Origin: JADKHR01 sp041917295
GTDB lineage: Bacteria > Elusimicrobiota > Elusimicrobia > FEN-1173
Assembly (NCBI GenBank): GCA_041917295.1
Contig: JAYRXX010000021.1
Location: 62,001 to 126,000 of the forward strand
DNA length: 64,000 nt
Reading direction: 5' to 3'
The stretch's first letter is position 1. Each line of letters starts with the position of its first letter. Both the position numbers and the translations under genes were made by a program. Of this stretch, positions 25,624-34,685 are shown piece by piece. The notes below the pieces were generated by a model, which did no database searches, had not been told where the DNA came from, and saw only the letters and a program-made list of their open reading frames with translations.

Positions 25624-26175
25624 TTAGTTTGGCGTGTCGATCTTCCGAAGGATTTCGCGCAGAGCGCTTCGGAAAGACTCTGGAAGTTTGACATTCTTTT
25701 TTCGGATCGCGTGCCCCACGTTCAAGATCAAATCATCCGGGACCTGATCAACATGTTCGCTTTCCCCTTTAGAAACGATGGGCGTCGAGTTATCCATGGA
25801 TCGTTGGGATAATGAAAAAGCGGCCCAATCCTTGGGATCCTGCGACTTTAGATAATCGCCTTTATCAATGGTTGAGGTGAACGGAACCACAGTTATTTTG
25901 GAGTGTTCTTTATCGAGAGAAAGCTGTTCGTAAAAAGCGGGGCCTTTTGTGCCCGGGAGAACGAAATCCAAAATGATGACATCGAAACTTTGTCCCGATT
26001 TTAGACGGACCCAAGCGTCCTCGGCGTTGCCGCATGCCACCACGTCGCATCCGAGCTCTGAAAATTTAGCATGTAACACCCGTTGCGTCTTGGGACTGTC
26101 TTCGATCAATAAAACAAGCGGTTTGCGATTACTTATAAATCCGTTAAGGTCAAGCATACGAGTCGTATCCTCCAT
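25624..26175 (-). CDS. Response regulator receiver protein with C-terminal extension
   Basis: A 183-residue protein. A CheY-like receiver (about 17-140) has acidic 'LLIEDSPKTQRVL', phosphoacceptor Asp in 'VIILDFVLPGTKGP' and switch residue region 'VVPFTST'. The conserved Lys loop is replaced around 'TIDKGDYLKSQ', with an atypical segment inserted. The C-terminal tail (about 140-183), 'VPDDLILNVGHAIRKKNVKLP', matches no output domain I know. First gene of the regulator-fadL-PilZ/AOS-amidohydrolase-kinase set. ATG 26175 has a weak ribosome site; a second ATG at 26157 has GGAGG 11 nt upstream and may be used instead. Confidence 0.85.
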   Translation of the reverse strand: MEDTTRMLDLNGFISNRKPLVLLIEDSPKTQRVLHAKFSELGCDVVACGNAEDAWVRLKSGQSFDVIILDFVLPGTKGPAFYEQLSLDKEHSKITVVPFTSTIDKGDYLKSQDPKDWAAFSLSQRSMDNSTPIVSKGESEHVDQVPDDLILNVGHAIRKKNVKLPESFRSALREILRKIDTPN

Positions 26176-26272
26176 TCTTAACAGATGGCTTCATCGACTG
26201 GAAAGAGTGTCTCTCTTTTTTAAAAGAATAGCAACATTGAAATATGAGAAATGCGCTCCAAAGAAAGATAGA

Positions 26273-26998
26273 ATGGAAACAATGGAAAACAAACTGGTTT
26301 ACGATCGGCGTTCGGATCCCCGGCCACTGGTTTCATTTTTTGTTCCTGTGTTCAACGAACGAGCCGTCGTCTTAAAAACGCTGGCTCGGTTGGCCGCTGT
26401 TCCCCTTCAAAAAGAAATCATTATTATCGACGACGGGTCCATTGACGGCACCCGGAAACTCTTAAGCGATAATCCCCAGGACGGGGTGGCCCTGGTGTTT
26501 CACTCCCGCAACGGCGGTAAGGGCCAAGCCCTTCGAACAGCGCTGGCCTACGCCCAAGGCGCCTACGGCGCGGTTCAAGACGCCGACACGGAATACGACC
26601 CGGCGTCCTATGTGGACATGCTCAAACACGCCCGCCAAAACAATTTCAAGGCGGTGTTCGGGTCTCGATTTTTAAATCCGAACCCGACAATATACAAACG
26701 GTTTCTGTGGGGCAACAAGGTCCTCACCGCCTGGATCAATTTTTTGTGCGCCTCACGCTACACGGATTCTTACACAGGGGCGAAACTGATGGCGATGTCT
26801 GTTTGGAAAGAAATGAATCTGGTATCGCGCGGTTTTGAAATTGAAGCGGAAATTTGTGTCAAGATCGCCCGCAAACGGGTTCCGTTTAGCGAATGGCCCA
26901 TTTTCTACGCTCCCCGGCGGGTGGAAGAGGGAAAAAAGATTTCCTGGAAAGACGCCTGGCGCGGTTTGCGCGCCGCGCGTAAATTCACTTACTCCTGA
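26273..26998 (+). CDS. Family 2 glycosyltransferase (dolichyl-phosphate-mannose-synthase-like)
   Basis: A 241-residue cytoplasmic GT-A glycosyltransferase. 'VSFFVPVFNERAVVLKTL' and 'EIIIIDDGSIDGTRKLL' open the nucleotide-sugar fold. 'NGGKGQALRTAL', the DxD-like 'VQDADTEYDP' and 'RGFEIEAEICVKIARK' complete the polyprenyl-phosphate sugar transferase pattern. No C-terminal membrane helices. Either ATG 26273 or ATG 26282 could start it; GGA precedes the second. Transcribed divergently from the response-regulator cluster and convergent with bamA, whose stop codon is immediately adjacent. Base composition returns to the GC-rich host style from about 26.3 kb. Confidence 0.88.
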   Translation: METMENKLVYDRRSDPRPLVSFFVPVFNERAVVLKTLARLAAVPLQKEIIIIDDGSIDGTRKLLSDNPQDGVALVFHSRNGGKGQALRTALAYAQGAYGAVQDADTEYDPASYVDMLKHARQNNFKAVFGSRFLNPNPTIYKRFLWGNKVLTAWINFLCASRYTDSYTGAKLMAMSVWKEMNLVSRGFEIEAEICVKIARKRVPFSEWPIFYAPRRVEEGKKISWKDAWRGLRAARKFTYS

Positions 26999-29338
26999 TC
27001 AGAATATATTCCCGATCGTGAAATAGAACTCGGATTTCCGTCGGTCGGGGTTGCGGTTCAGGCCCCAGCCCCAGTCCAAGCGGATGGGAAAGACGGGTGT
27101 TTTAAACCGAATTCCAAACCCCACGCCGGAATTCATCTGGCCGGGATGGCTCCCGATCGAAAAGTCCACATCGCTGGGTTCCAGCCAGCATCCGCCCACG
27201 TCCGCGAAAAACGCTCCCTGCAAAATCGTTCGCTTGTTTTCTGAAACGATCGGAAATTTGTATTCGGCGTTGAACACCGTGAACACCCGGCCTCCGTCCA
27301 CGCCCACTTCGCCGGTTTCATAGCCGCGCACCGTGTCCACGCCGCCGATGCGAAACAGTTCGGAGAACGAAACGGGATCTTCCCCCTTGCGGGTTTTGCG
27401 AATCAGCGCGCCGCGGCCGGAAAGCGAAAAAACAAACCGCCAAAAGGTCGGGAAATACCGGGCCGCCGACAGTTCCGGTTTCACGAAATTCAGATCCCCG
27501 CCGAAAGGCCCCCCGGCGTATTCCAACGTGGCGCTGTGGCGCCCGCCCCGGGACGCGTCGAAGACGTAGTCCCGGGTATCGTAAATGACCCCGGTGGTGA
27601 CCGCCGACTTGATGTCGTCGGCCGCCGCGATGTCATTGGTGTTGTCATTATCGCTGCCTGCCACAAACTGGGGCTGAATGTCAAAAATTCGCACGCGCTC
27701 GTAATTGTAATTCTCGATCAAGCTCAGTTCGTCGCTCAAGCGGGGCCCCAGCCGCAAACCAAACCCCCGATTCCCTTTTTTGTAAGCGAAACTGTCACCT
27801 TGAAACGGCAACGTCCGCACCGTATCAAACAGGTCCACGCCGAAACTCATGGGCTTATCCATAAACCAGGGTTCCGTCCAACCGAGCTCGTAATTTTGGC
27901 GTTTTTTTCCGAACTCCCACATCACGTTGGCCCGTTGGCCCGTGCCGAACAGGTTCATGTGCTGAATTTGGAGCGTTCCCACCAACCCGTCCAGGCTTGA
28001 AAAACCGGCGCCCGCCGACAGCATGCCGGGTTTGCCTTCTTTCACGCTGAACACCACGTCCGCCTGGTCCGGCGAACGGGGCTGTTGCACATCCACTTGC
28101 ACGTCTTCGATGAATCCCAAATTGTGGATTTTTTCAACGGTGCGGCGCATCTTGATGGCCGAAAACACATCGCCCGATTTCAACAGCACTTCGCGGCGAA
28201 TCACTTTCTCTTTTGTGTAGGTGTTGCCGTCCACGTAGATGCGGTCCACATAGACCACGGAACTTTCGACGATGGAAAACATCAAATCCACGTTTCCGCG
28301 CCCGGCGTCCAGGGGCTGGGTTTTGGTTTCCGGCGTCACTTCCGCCCGAAGATACCCCTTGTCGGCGTACAGGTCGTGCAGATTGCGCAGGGTTTCGTCC
28401 ATTTTGGACTGGTCGTAAAGTTTCCCGGGAACCAACACCACGGCCTTTTTCAATTCGCGATCCGTGTACAGGGTGGCGCCTTCAAACGCGACGCCTCCCA
28501 CTGTATACCGCCGGCCTTCGTTGATTCGAAGGGTCAACGTCACGCGATCGCGTTCGGGCGTAAACTCCCGACCCGAATCGTCCACGGTCACTTCCAAAAA
28601 TCCCTGGTTGCGATACGTCTCCACCACGGCGGCCACGTCTTCGGCGTATTTGTCTTGTTTAAACACTTTTTTGCGTTTGGTGTTTTTAAGGGTCTTGCGG
28701 ATTTTTTTGGGCGACAACGCGGAGGCCCCTTCCACCTGGATGTCTTTGACGGTTACTTTTCGTCCGTCCGTAAGAAAGAAGGTCAGGATCACTTTGTTGG
28801 TGCGGGGGTCCAGGGAGGTGTAGGATTCCGCGGCGGCGTCCAAGTAGCCTTCTTCGTGGTACACCGACAGGATTTTCGAAACGTCCTGAGCCGCCTTGAA
28901 CCGATCGTAGGGCTCGTCCACTTTGGACGTCAAATCGTCGCGGAATTTGGATTCCGCCAGCTTCCGGTTACCTTTAAAATCGATCCGCCGGATCATCGGC
29001 CGGTCTTTGACGCGAAACACCACGCGCACCCGGGAAGCCCCCCGCGCGTCGGTGGATCCGGGAATGTCGTCCACCGACACTTCGATGTTGTCATACAGGC
29101 CCGACTCCAGCAAACGATCCACGTCGCCACGAAAGGCGGGATCCGTCACCACATCGCCTTTGCGGGCTTTGATTTTAGACAACACGGCCTTTGCCTTGGA
29201 AAACGTGTTCCCTTCCACGGCGATTTCGCCGATCGTCGGGGGAGGCCCTTCCGCCCGGGCAGACGCCGCCGTCCCCGCGCACACCCACGCGCCAAGGACC
29301 GCCGCTCCCCAAAAGAAAAAGGGTCGCCGCCCGCTCAT
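26999..29338 (-). CDS. bamA: Outer-membrane protein assembly factor BamA
   Basis: A 779-residue Omp85 protein. Signal peptide (1-30), five POTRA repeats (about 33-425; e.g. 'IGEIAVEGNTFSKAKAVL', 'IRRIDFKGNRKLAESKF', 'VKDIQVEGASALSPKKI', 'VGGVAFEGATLYTDREL', 'VDRIYVDGNTYTKEKVI') and a 16-strand barrel with 'IGGVDTVRGYETG' (VRGF/Y lid-lock motif) and terminal 'FYFTIGNIF' beta-signal. Five POTRAs favour BamA over TamA (three). It overlaps tamB by 4 nt; order is clpC-tamB-bamA. Its stop abuts the convergent GT2 gene with no spacer. Confidence 0.94.
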   Translation of the reverse strand: MSGRRPFFFWGAAVLGAWVCAGTAASARAEGPPPTIGEIAVEGNTFSKAKAVLSKIKARKGDVVTDPAFRGDVDRLLESGLYDNIEVSVDDIPGSTDARGASRVRVVFRVKDRPMIRRIDFKGNRKLAESKFRDDLTSKVDEPYDRFKAAQDVSKILSVYHEEGYLDAAAESYTSLDPRTNKVILTFFLTDGRKVTVKDIQVEGASALSPKKIRKTLKNTKRKKVFKQDKYAEDVAAVVETYRNQGFLEVTVDDSGREFTPERDRVTLTLRINEGRRYTVGGVAFEGATLYTDRELKKAVVLVPGKLYDQSKMDETLRNLHDLYADKGYLRAEVTPETKTQPLDAGRGNVDLMFSIVESSVVYVDRIYVDGNTYTKEKVIRREVLLKSGDVFSAIKMRRTVEKIHNLGFIEDVQVDVQQPRSPDQADVVFSVKEGKPGMLSAGAGFSSLDGLVGTLQIQHMNLFGTGQRANVMWEFGKKRQNYELGWTEPWFMDKPMSFGVDLFDTVRTLPFQGDSFAYKKGNRGFGLRLGPRLSDELSLIENYNYERVRIFDIQPQFVAGSDNDNTNDIAAADDIKSAVTTGVIYDTRDYVFDASRGGRHSATLEYAGGPFGGDLNFVKPELSAARYFPTFWRFVFSLSGRGALIRKTRKGEDPVSFSELFRIGGVDTVRGYETGEVGVDGGRVFTVFNAEYKFPIVSENKRTILQGAFFADVGGCWLEPSDVDFSIGSHPGQMNSGVGFGIRFKTPVFPIRLDWGWGLNRNPDRRKSEFYFTIGNIF

Positions 29339-32300
29339 GGAGCCGGCTCCGGATCCGGCGTTTTTTTACGGCCGAAAACCGAACCAAACCGCCACACATT
29401 TTCCAACGCCAACCGCCGTTCGGGCGGCTGGCCGAGAAGAGATTGAGAATCCAGTTCCGTTGATGCGCGCATGTAAACACTGCCTTTGACTTGCAGAATC
29501 AATTCAATTTGGTCACGAAAATAGGTTTGGTCTTTGGACTCATCCAACTTGACCTTGTAAACGCCGGAAAGCCGGTCGGTCAGCCGGACACGGGCCGACG
29601 CCCCCGCGCCCCGAAGATACTCGGACAAGGTTTCCTGTTGGGCGGCGGTGTTGTTTTTTTTCCCCGAAGAAACGGTGGGGGCCTCCTCTTGGGCTTCGGG
29701 AGGCTCATAGATCGGGGAAATCATATCAATTCCAAATTTCTGGGCCAACCGGTTGGCCGCCGGCGCGGCACTGGCCCCAGCCAATTGGATCAACCCGGCC
29801 TTCAACAGTTGGTCGCGGTCTGCCTGGGTATACGGTTGATCGCTGGCGACGCCCAACGCCTTCATGGCCACCCGGTCGGAGCTCATGTCGGGATTGCTTC
29901 GTGACACGAACCGAGGTTGAAGATTTTGAATCAAGGCTCGGTCCACAATCATAAAAATGGTATCGTCGGTGGCAAGGCCCCGGCCGTCCACGGTGGTCAC
30001 GCTCCGTTGGGCTTCCCCAGACAGATAAGGCTGGATTCCGTCCCCCCCCAAACCAGGTCGGCGGTCGGTGATCAACTCGAAGGTTCCACGGTTGACTTTA
30101 AACAACTGGCCCAAATAATTGATCATCCCCTCGTCCACGTCCACGCGCCCCTGTGCGGCCCACCCGCCAGGCCGGCCCGCCAAGGCCAACCGACCTCGGA
30201 GTTTCACATCCACGTACTCGTTGCGGTACCACGTGTCTTTGCCCGTGTTCATCACCACATCCCACCGGGCCTGCCGCCAAACGTTTTTCCACCACCGGGG
30301 CCCCGGAAGGTCGCCCCGCGCTGTTTTCGATGGAGGATACGTGAAATGGGTCCGCTCCAAGTCGGCCGAGCCGGAGATCGTGTGTTGCCCATGGGGCCCT
30401 TTGAGACGCAACGACAAACGGGGTTCGCCGGAGCTGATCCCTTTTAGTTTCTCGGACAAAAACGAAAACCGCCCCAACACCGGGCCCGGCGGCACGCTTA
30501 GCTGGGGGACTTCCACGTACACACCGCGGTTCCCTTCCGTTTCGATAGACAAATCATACTCCACCGGCGCCGCCCCTCGGATCAACACATCCCCCGCCAT
30601 TTCAATCCACCCTTTTCCCACGCGGGCACGGGCGTGTTCCACCCGAGCCCGGTCGTTTTGAAACCGGATTTCGCCGTTGATATCGCTGGCCCGGGGCACG
30701 TAATCCGCCAGACGAAGTCGAACGTCTTGGACTTTCACAAATCCGGTTACCTGGGGTACCCGCCGTCCCGGTTTAACCGCCAGCTCGCCCCAAAAGTCCC
30801 CCCGGGCCGTCCGGCACAAAGACCAAACGTCCTCGAGCAGGGCGGCTTTACCCTCTTCCAACCGAACATTCAGTTCCAGCTTCTCCCAGCCGTCTTCCCG
30901 GCGAACGGGGATTAAACCATCGCCCGTCACCCGGTATCCTTTCCGACGAACCAGGTCCAACCCCGTGACGCGAACGACGCCTTCGGTCCAATGGGCTTGG
31001 GCCGTCAAACGGTCGTAGGGAAGGACCCCCACCGCCCCGGGCCCGCCAGAAATGTCCGCGGTCAGGTCGGGATGTTGAAATGATCCCCGGCCGCGAATCC
31101 GAACGTCCCAGGGGCCGGTTAAGGGCCATTGGATGTCCGCCAAGGGAAGCAACGCGTCCGCTTCAAGCCCCCGCCCCTGCAGTGAAAAGTCCCAGAGGCC
31201 CGGCCCCGCTTCCCCCGCCATCACCAGTTTGCGTTCTCCCGCCTTCCACAGAGTGAGGTTTTCAAAAAACAGTTGCGGCCAACGGGACAACCGCACCCGG
31301 CCCTTTAAAAAGGCCGCCGCCCCAGGGACCGACTCAAACGTGACGGCCTCACGGGTAAGATCAAACCGAGCCAAATTGCCGTCGAACACGTGCTGATTGA
31401 TCCACAACCCGTCGGCCCCAAGGGTCCCCGCCAGGGCCGAGGCCTGGACATCGACGGATCCGTCCAGTCGGGCCCCGCCAAAAATCCGAATCGGGCCCGC
31501 GCGCAGATTGCGGACATCGGCGGCCGCCCGGAACACGCAAACGCCGTTGTCTTGAAACGCCGCCCACCCGCCGGGCCGAACGCGCAACCACCCTTCCGAC
31601 GTGGTGAGCAGGACCTCGTTGACCGTAACGGAACTTCCCGTCACCCGTAGCCGACCTGTTATGTCCATCGGCTCTTCTTCAGACCCGACGCCTGTGGCAA
31701 AAAGCGTGGCGGTTCCTTCCATCGCCCCCCTGGGACCCGCCAAGGCAATATCCCCCATCGCCACCCCCCCCCGTCCCGCGGGGATGCCCAACGACGTCAA
31801 TAACGGCGTCAGGGGAGTTTCGGTTAACCGGGCGGTGAGCCGCGTCTGGGGAATGGGGCCGGGGTCCCACCGGCCCCGGACGTCCAAGACCCCGCCTTCT
31901 TTGAATCGGATCTCCGCGCCAGTCACATCCAAAACCCGGTCCCACGCGACCCGAGCTTCACCCACGAACGACAATTCTTTCCAGCGCGACTGAGCCAACA
32001 TGAACCGGCCCTCGGCGATGGGACGTTTCCAGGTACCCCCCAGGGTGACCTCGCCGTTCACTGGCCCCAAAACCAACGAGCTCCGGGCCTCTTCAATCCC
32101 CTGAAACAAGGCGTTGTTGGGGAAAAGCGCCGACACGGAAAGATCCTTAATTTGAAATTGGCCAGCCACGCGCCCGTCAATACGCGACAGAGACGCCGCC
32201 CCGCGAAGGCCCCGTTGAACAACGGCGTCGTCCAGACGGATTTTTTCCGGGTTCCACGAAACCGCCGTTCGAACCGCCCCCGCGTCCAGGGGGGCCGATC

Positions 32301-34674
32301 CACCAAAAACCACCGATGGCGACGACCAGACTCCGCGCCCTTCCCGTCGAGCCGGCCACCATGTTCCCCGGGCGGTCCACGACGAACTGAGGGGAAGCCG
32401 TTCCCCGAAAAAACGATCAAGAAATCCCGCCCCTTCCCAATCCCACAGGGTGTCATTCGGGTTGGAGCCGTCCCTTTTTTTTAGAGATCCGCGGCAATCA
32501 AACGTCCCGCCCTTCGTCCGCAACGAGAGCGTTTCCAATTCCGCCGTGTCACCGCGGATAAAAGCCACCGTCCGTAGGGATTCAAATTGAAATTGCTTCG
32601 CGCGGCCTTGTTCAACGGTGAAACGAACCCAGCCGTGGGGTTTGTTGTCGGGCCCCACACGAACAGACAACCCGCCCGACACGATCCCCGCCAGGGTCCC
32701 CGTGTCTGGCCAAAAATCGAACAGGGTTTCCGCCGCCGTCCGCTGAAGTTCAGCGGTCAGTTGACCTCCCTTGCCAAACAGCCACGTCCCTTCGGCCCGC
32801 ACCGAATCGTCCCACGCCGCGTCGGATAACGATAACCCCGACCGTCCTCCCCGCCAATGGCCTTGAGCCCGATGCAGGGCCCCCCCCGGTCGCCAGCGAA
32901 TATCATCCGCGGAAAAACGTCCAGCCACCCACGGATCGCCCCACCGGCCCTGGACTCGGCCCGACAAGCTTAATCGGCCTTCCACGTCCGGGACCCGTTT
33001 TGTCAAAAAAGGGAAAGAAGACAAAGGCAACCCGTCCACCCGGGCCTCGAGCCCGATGTTTCCCTCCGCGTCCTTCAAAAACCCCTGGGCCGACAGTTTC
33101 AAACCGCCCGATTCGTAATGAAACCGTTCCACGCGCCATTGGTTAGACTGTTCGGCGATGTCCACGTCAAAAAGGCCCCCCATCCCTTTCAGCCGCGCGC
33201 CGCTCGGGCCCATTTGAAACAAACCTTCCACGGGAGCCGTTTCCCGATGGCCAGCCCACGTAAACCGATCCAGGCGAAGTTTTCCTTCCGCGTCAGGAAA
33301 CAGGCCCGGCTTATCGCCAAGAACCATTGAAAAAGAGGCGTCCAAAGTGCCGCCCACCCGGCGCCATCCGTTTTGGTCCGCCAGCACACCCAAATCCAGA
33401 CCCGAGGCTGTGCCCCGCCACCGGGGCCGGCGGAGAACCGCCCCGTCCCGGATAAACTCCACGGTGCCCCCCATCCCTTTTGCGGAAACGATCAATTGAT
33501 TTTTGTCCCAGGTTCCCTGAACCGAAAATTCAGGGATCGACAAACCGGTCACGCCTGTCCCGCGTACCCGGGCGGTCCATGAGCAAAGGGGGGCCGCCGC
33601 CGTGCCCGTGAATTCGCCAGCGGTGTCCAGCGTCCCCCGATCGGGAACGGACCTAAATAATCTCAAACCGGACTGGGCCAACTCAGCCAAGGGAACCAAT
33701 TTTCCTTCCCATCGCAGATTTGCTTCGCCCGCGGGCCATCGAACCGATCCTGAAACGGACAAGGTTTGAAAGAAACGCAAATCGATTTGTTCCACGCCCT
33801 CGTTGTTGACCTTGACTTTGCCTTTAACGGGAACACCCCGGTCTTTTGGATCGGCTCCCGGCGGAGTCCACAGCCCGTCCACGCGCACGTCCCCCGACCA
33901 GCGGGCCCGGCTCACGAAATCCGCTAACTGGACCGGGCCCGAATCCAAGGGGATCTTGTCCCACGCGGCCACAAGGGTTCCGCCCAGTTTTCCATCGGCT
34001 TTTCCCCACCGATCGCCTATTTTTTCAGAAACGGCCGTCAGGGAAAGGGACGACACGAAGAGAGTGGTATTCACATCAAGACGTGGAGGGCCCAAAAGGG
34101 ACCGGGCCCCGTGCATTTCCAGGCGAATGATCCCGTCGAGCCCATCCGCCCGGGCCATGAGCGAAATAGACCGGGGCGTAAGGCGGAGGTCCCCCGATGC
34201 GGCTGTCAATACAAGAGCGGGAGTAGATGCGCTTTTGTCCACCCGAACCTCGCCGCCGGTCCAGGTCAACCGATGCAAAGGAATTTTTTGGAGGGCTGAA
34301 AAAGAGAACCCGGAAGCCGCCCCCCCCATTCCCCCCGCGCGCACCACCGGGTTCACCAGTTCCGAGCGGCCGAGCGTGAGCGAAAAGAGGGCAAAGGGCG
34401 TCGCGTCGCCGGCGTACGCGGTGTGAAACGTCCATTGAGCGCAGGCGAAGAGGGGATTGTCCGACGGGCCAACCCGCACGCCGCGGGCGTGGATGTTAAA
34501 CAGCAAGGGATGGATGGAAATGGAATCAATCCGAACGTCTTGGCCCACCGTTCGCGACAGATTCGATTGGATTTTATTTTTCAGCCAAATTTCGGTTTCG
34601 GGGCGAAGCCAAAACACCCACGCCGTCGCCCCCGCCATGGCGAAAAAGAACAACCCCAACAATCGCCACCGCAT
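29335..34674 (-). CDS. tamB: TamB/AsmA-like translocation and assembly protein (DUF490)
   Basis: A 1779-residue protein with one N-terminal membrane anchor (about 5-22), followed by a very long series of beta-rich repeats and a C-terminal TamB (DUF490) domain (about the last 350 residues). That domain includes 'INYLGQLFKVNRGTFELITDRRP' and 'AGASARVRLTDRLSGVYKVKLDE'. TamB proteins span the periplasm as hydrophobic grooves and support outer-membrane protein assembly or phospholipid transport. Length is above the 1259 residues of E. coli TamB. Located 11 nt after clpC and 4 nt overlapping bamA, so its Omp85 partner is probably this BamA, since no separate tamA is present in the window. Confidence 0.9.
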   Translation of the reverse strand: MRWRLLGLFFFAMAGATAWVFWLRPETEIWLKNKIQSNLSRTVGQDVRIDSISIHPLLFNIHARGVRVGPSDNPLFACAQWTFHTAYAGDATPFALFSLTLGRSELVNPVVRAGGMGGAASGFSFSALQKIPLHRLTWTGGEVRVDKSASTPALVLTAASGDLRLTPRSISLMARADGLDGIIRLEMHGARSLLGPPRLDVNTTLFVSSLSLTAVSEKIGDRWGKADGKLGGTLVAAWDKIPLDSGPVQLADFVSRARWSGDVRVDGLWTPPGADPKDRGVPVKGKVKVNNEGVEQIDLRFFQTLSVSGSVRWPAGEANLRWEGKLVPLAELAQSGLRLFRSVPDRGTLDTAGEFTGTAAAPLCSWTARVRGTGVTGLSIPEFSVQGTWDKNQLIVSAKGMGGTVEFIRDGAVLRRPRWRGTASGLDLGVLADQNGWRRVGGTLDASFSMVLGDKPGLFPDAEGKLRLDRFTWAGHRETAPVEGLFQMGPSGARLKGMGGLFDVDIAEQSNQWRVERFHYESGGLKLSAQGFLKDAEGNIGLEARVDGLPLSSFPFLTKRVPDVEGRLSLSGRVQGRWGDPWVAGRFSADDIRWRPGGALHRAQGHWRGGRSGLSLSDAAWDDSVRAEGTWLFGKGGQLTAELQRTAAETLFDFWPDTGTLAGIVSGGLSVRVGPDNKPHGWVRFTVEQGRAKQFQFESLRTVAFIRGDTAELETLSLRTKGGTFDCRGSLKKRDGSNPNDTLWDWEGAGFLDRFFGERLPLSSSWTARGTWWPARREGRGVWSSPSVVFGGSAPLDAGAVRTAVSWNPEKIRLDDAVVQRGLRGAASLSRIDGRVAGQFQIKDLSVSALFPNNALFQGIEEARSSLVLGPVNGEVTLGGTWKRPIAEGRFMLAQSRWKELSFVGEARVAWDRVLDVTGAEIRFKEGGVLDVRGRWDPGPIPQTRLTARLTETPLTPLLTSLGIPAGRGGVAMGDIALAGPRGAMEGTATLFATGVGSEEEPMDITGRLRVTGSSVTVNEVLLTTSEGWLRVRPGGWAAFQDNGVCVFRAAADVRNLRAGPIRIFGGARLDGSVDVQASALAGTLGADGLWINQHVFDGNLARFDLTREAVTFESVPGAAAFLKGRVRLSRWPQLFFENLTLWKAGERKLVMAGEAGPGLWDFSLQGRGLEADALLPLADIQWPLTGPWDVRIRGRGSFQHPDLTADISGGPGAVGVLPYDRLTAQAHWTEGVVRVTGLDLVRRKGYRVTGDGLIPVRREDGWEKLELNVRLEEGKAALLEDVWSLCRTARGDFWGELAVKPGRRVPQVTGFVKVQDVRLRLADYVPRASDINGEIRFQNDRARVEHARARVGKGWIEMAGDVLIRGAAPVEYDLSIETEGNRGVYVEVPQLSVPPGPVLGRFSFLSEKLKGISSGEPRLSLRLKGPHGQHTISGSADLERTHFTYPPSKTARGDLPGPRWWKNVWRQARWDVVMNTGKDTWYRNEYVDVKLRGRLALAGRPGGWAAQGRVDVDEGMINYLGQLFKVNRGTFELITDRRPGLGGDGIQPYLSGEAQRSVTTVDGRGLATDDTIFMIVDRALIQNLQPRFVSRSNPDMSSDRVAMKALGVASDQPYTQADRDQLLKAGLIQLAGASAAPAANRLAQKFGIDMISPIYEPPEAQEEAPTVSSGKKNNTAAQQETLSEYLRGAGASARVRLTDRLSGVYKVKLDESKDQTYFRDQIELILQVKGSVYMRASTELDSQSLLGQPPERRLALENVWRFGSVFGRKKTPDPEPAP

Positions 34675-34685
34675 GGGCCCTCCGA

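Noticed and set aside
28085..29446. 453-codon plus-strand frame across bamA
   Set aside because: Antisense shadow of the POTRA-coding region, no start signal and no recognisable fold.
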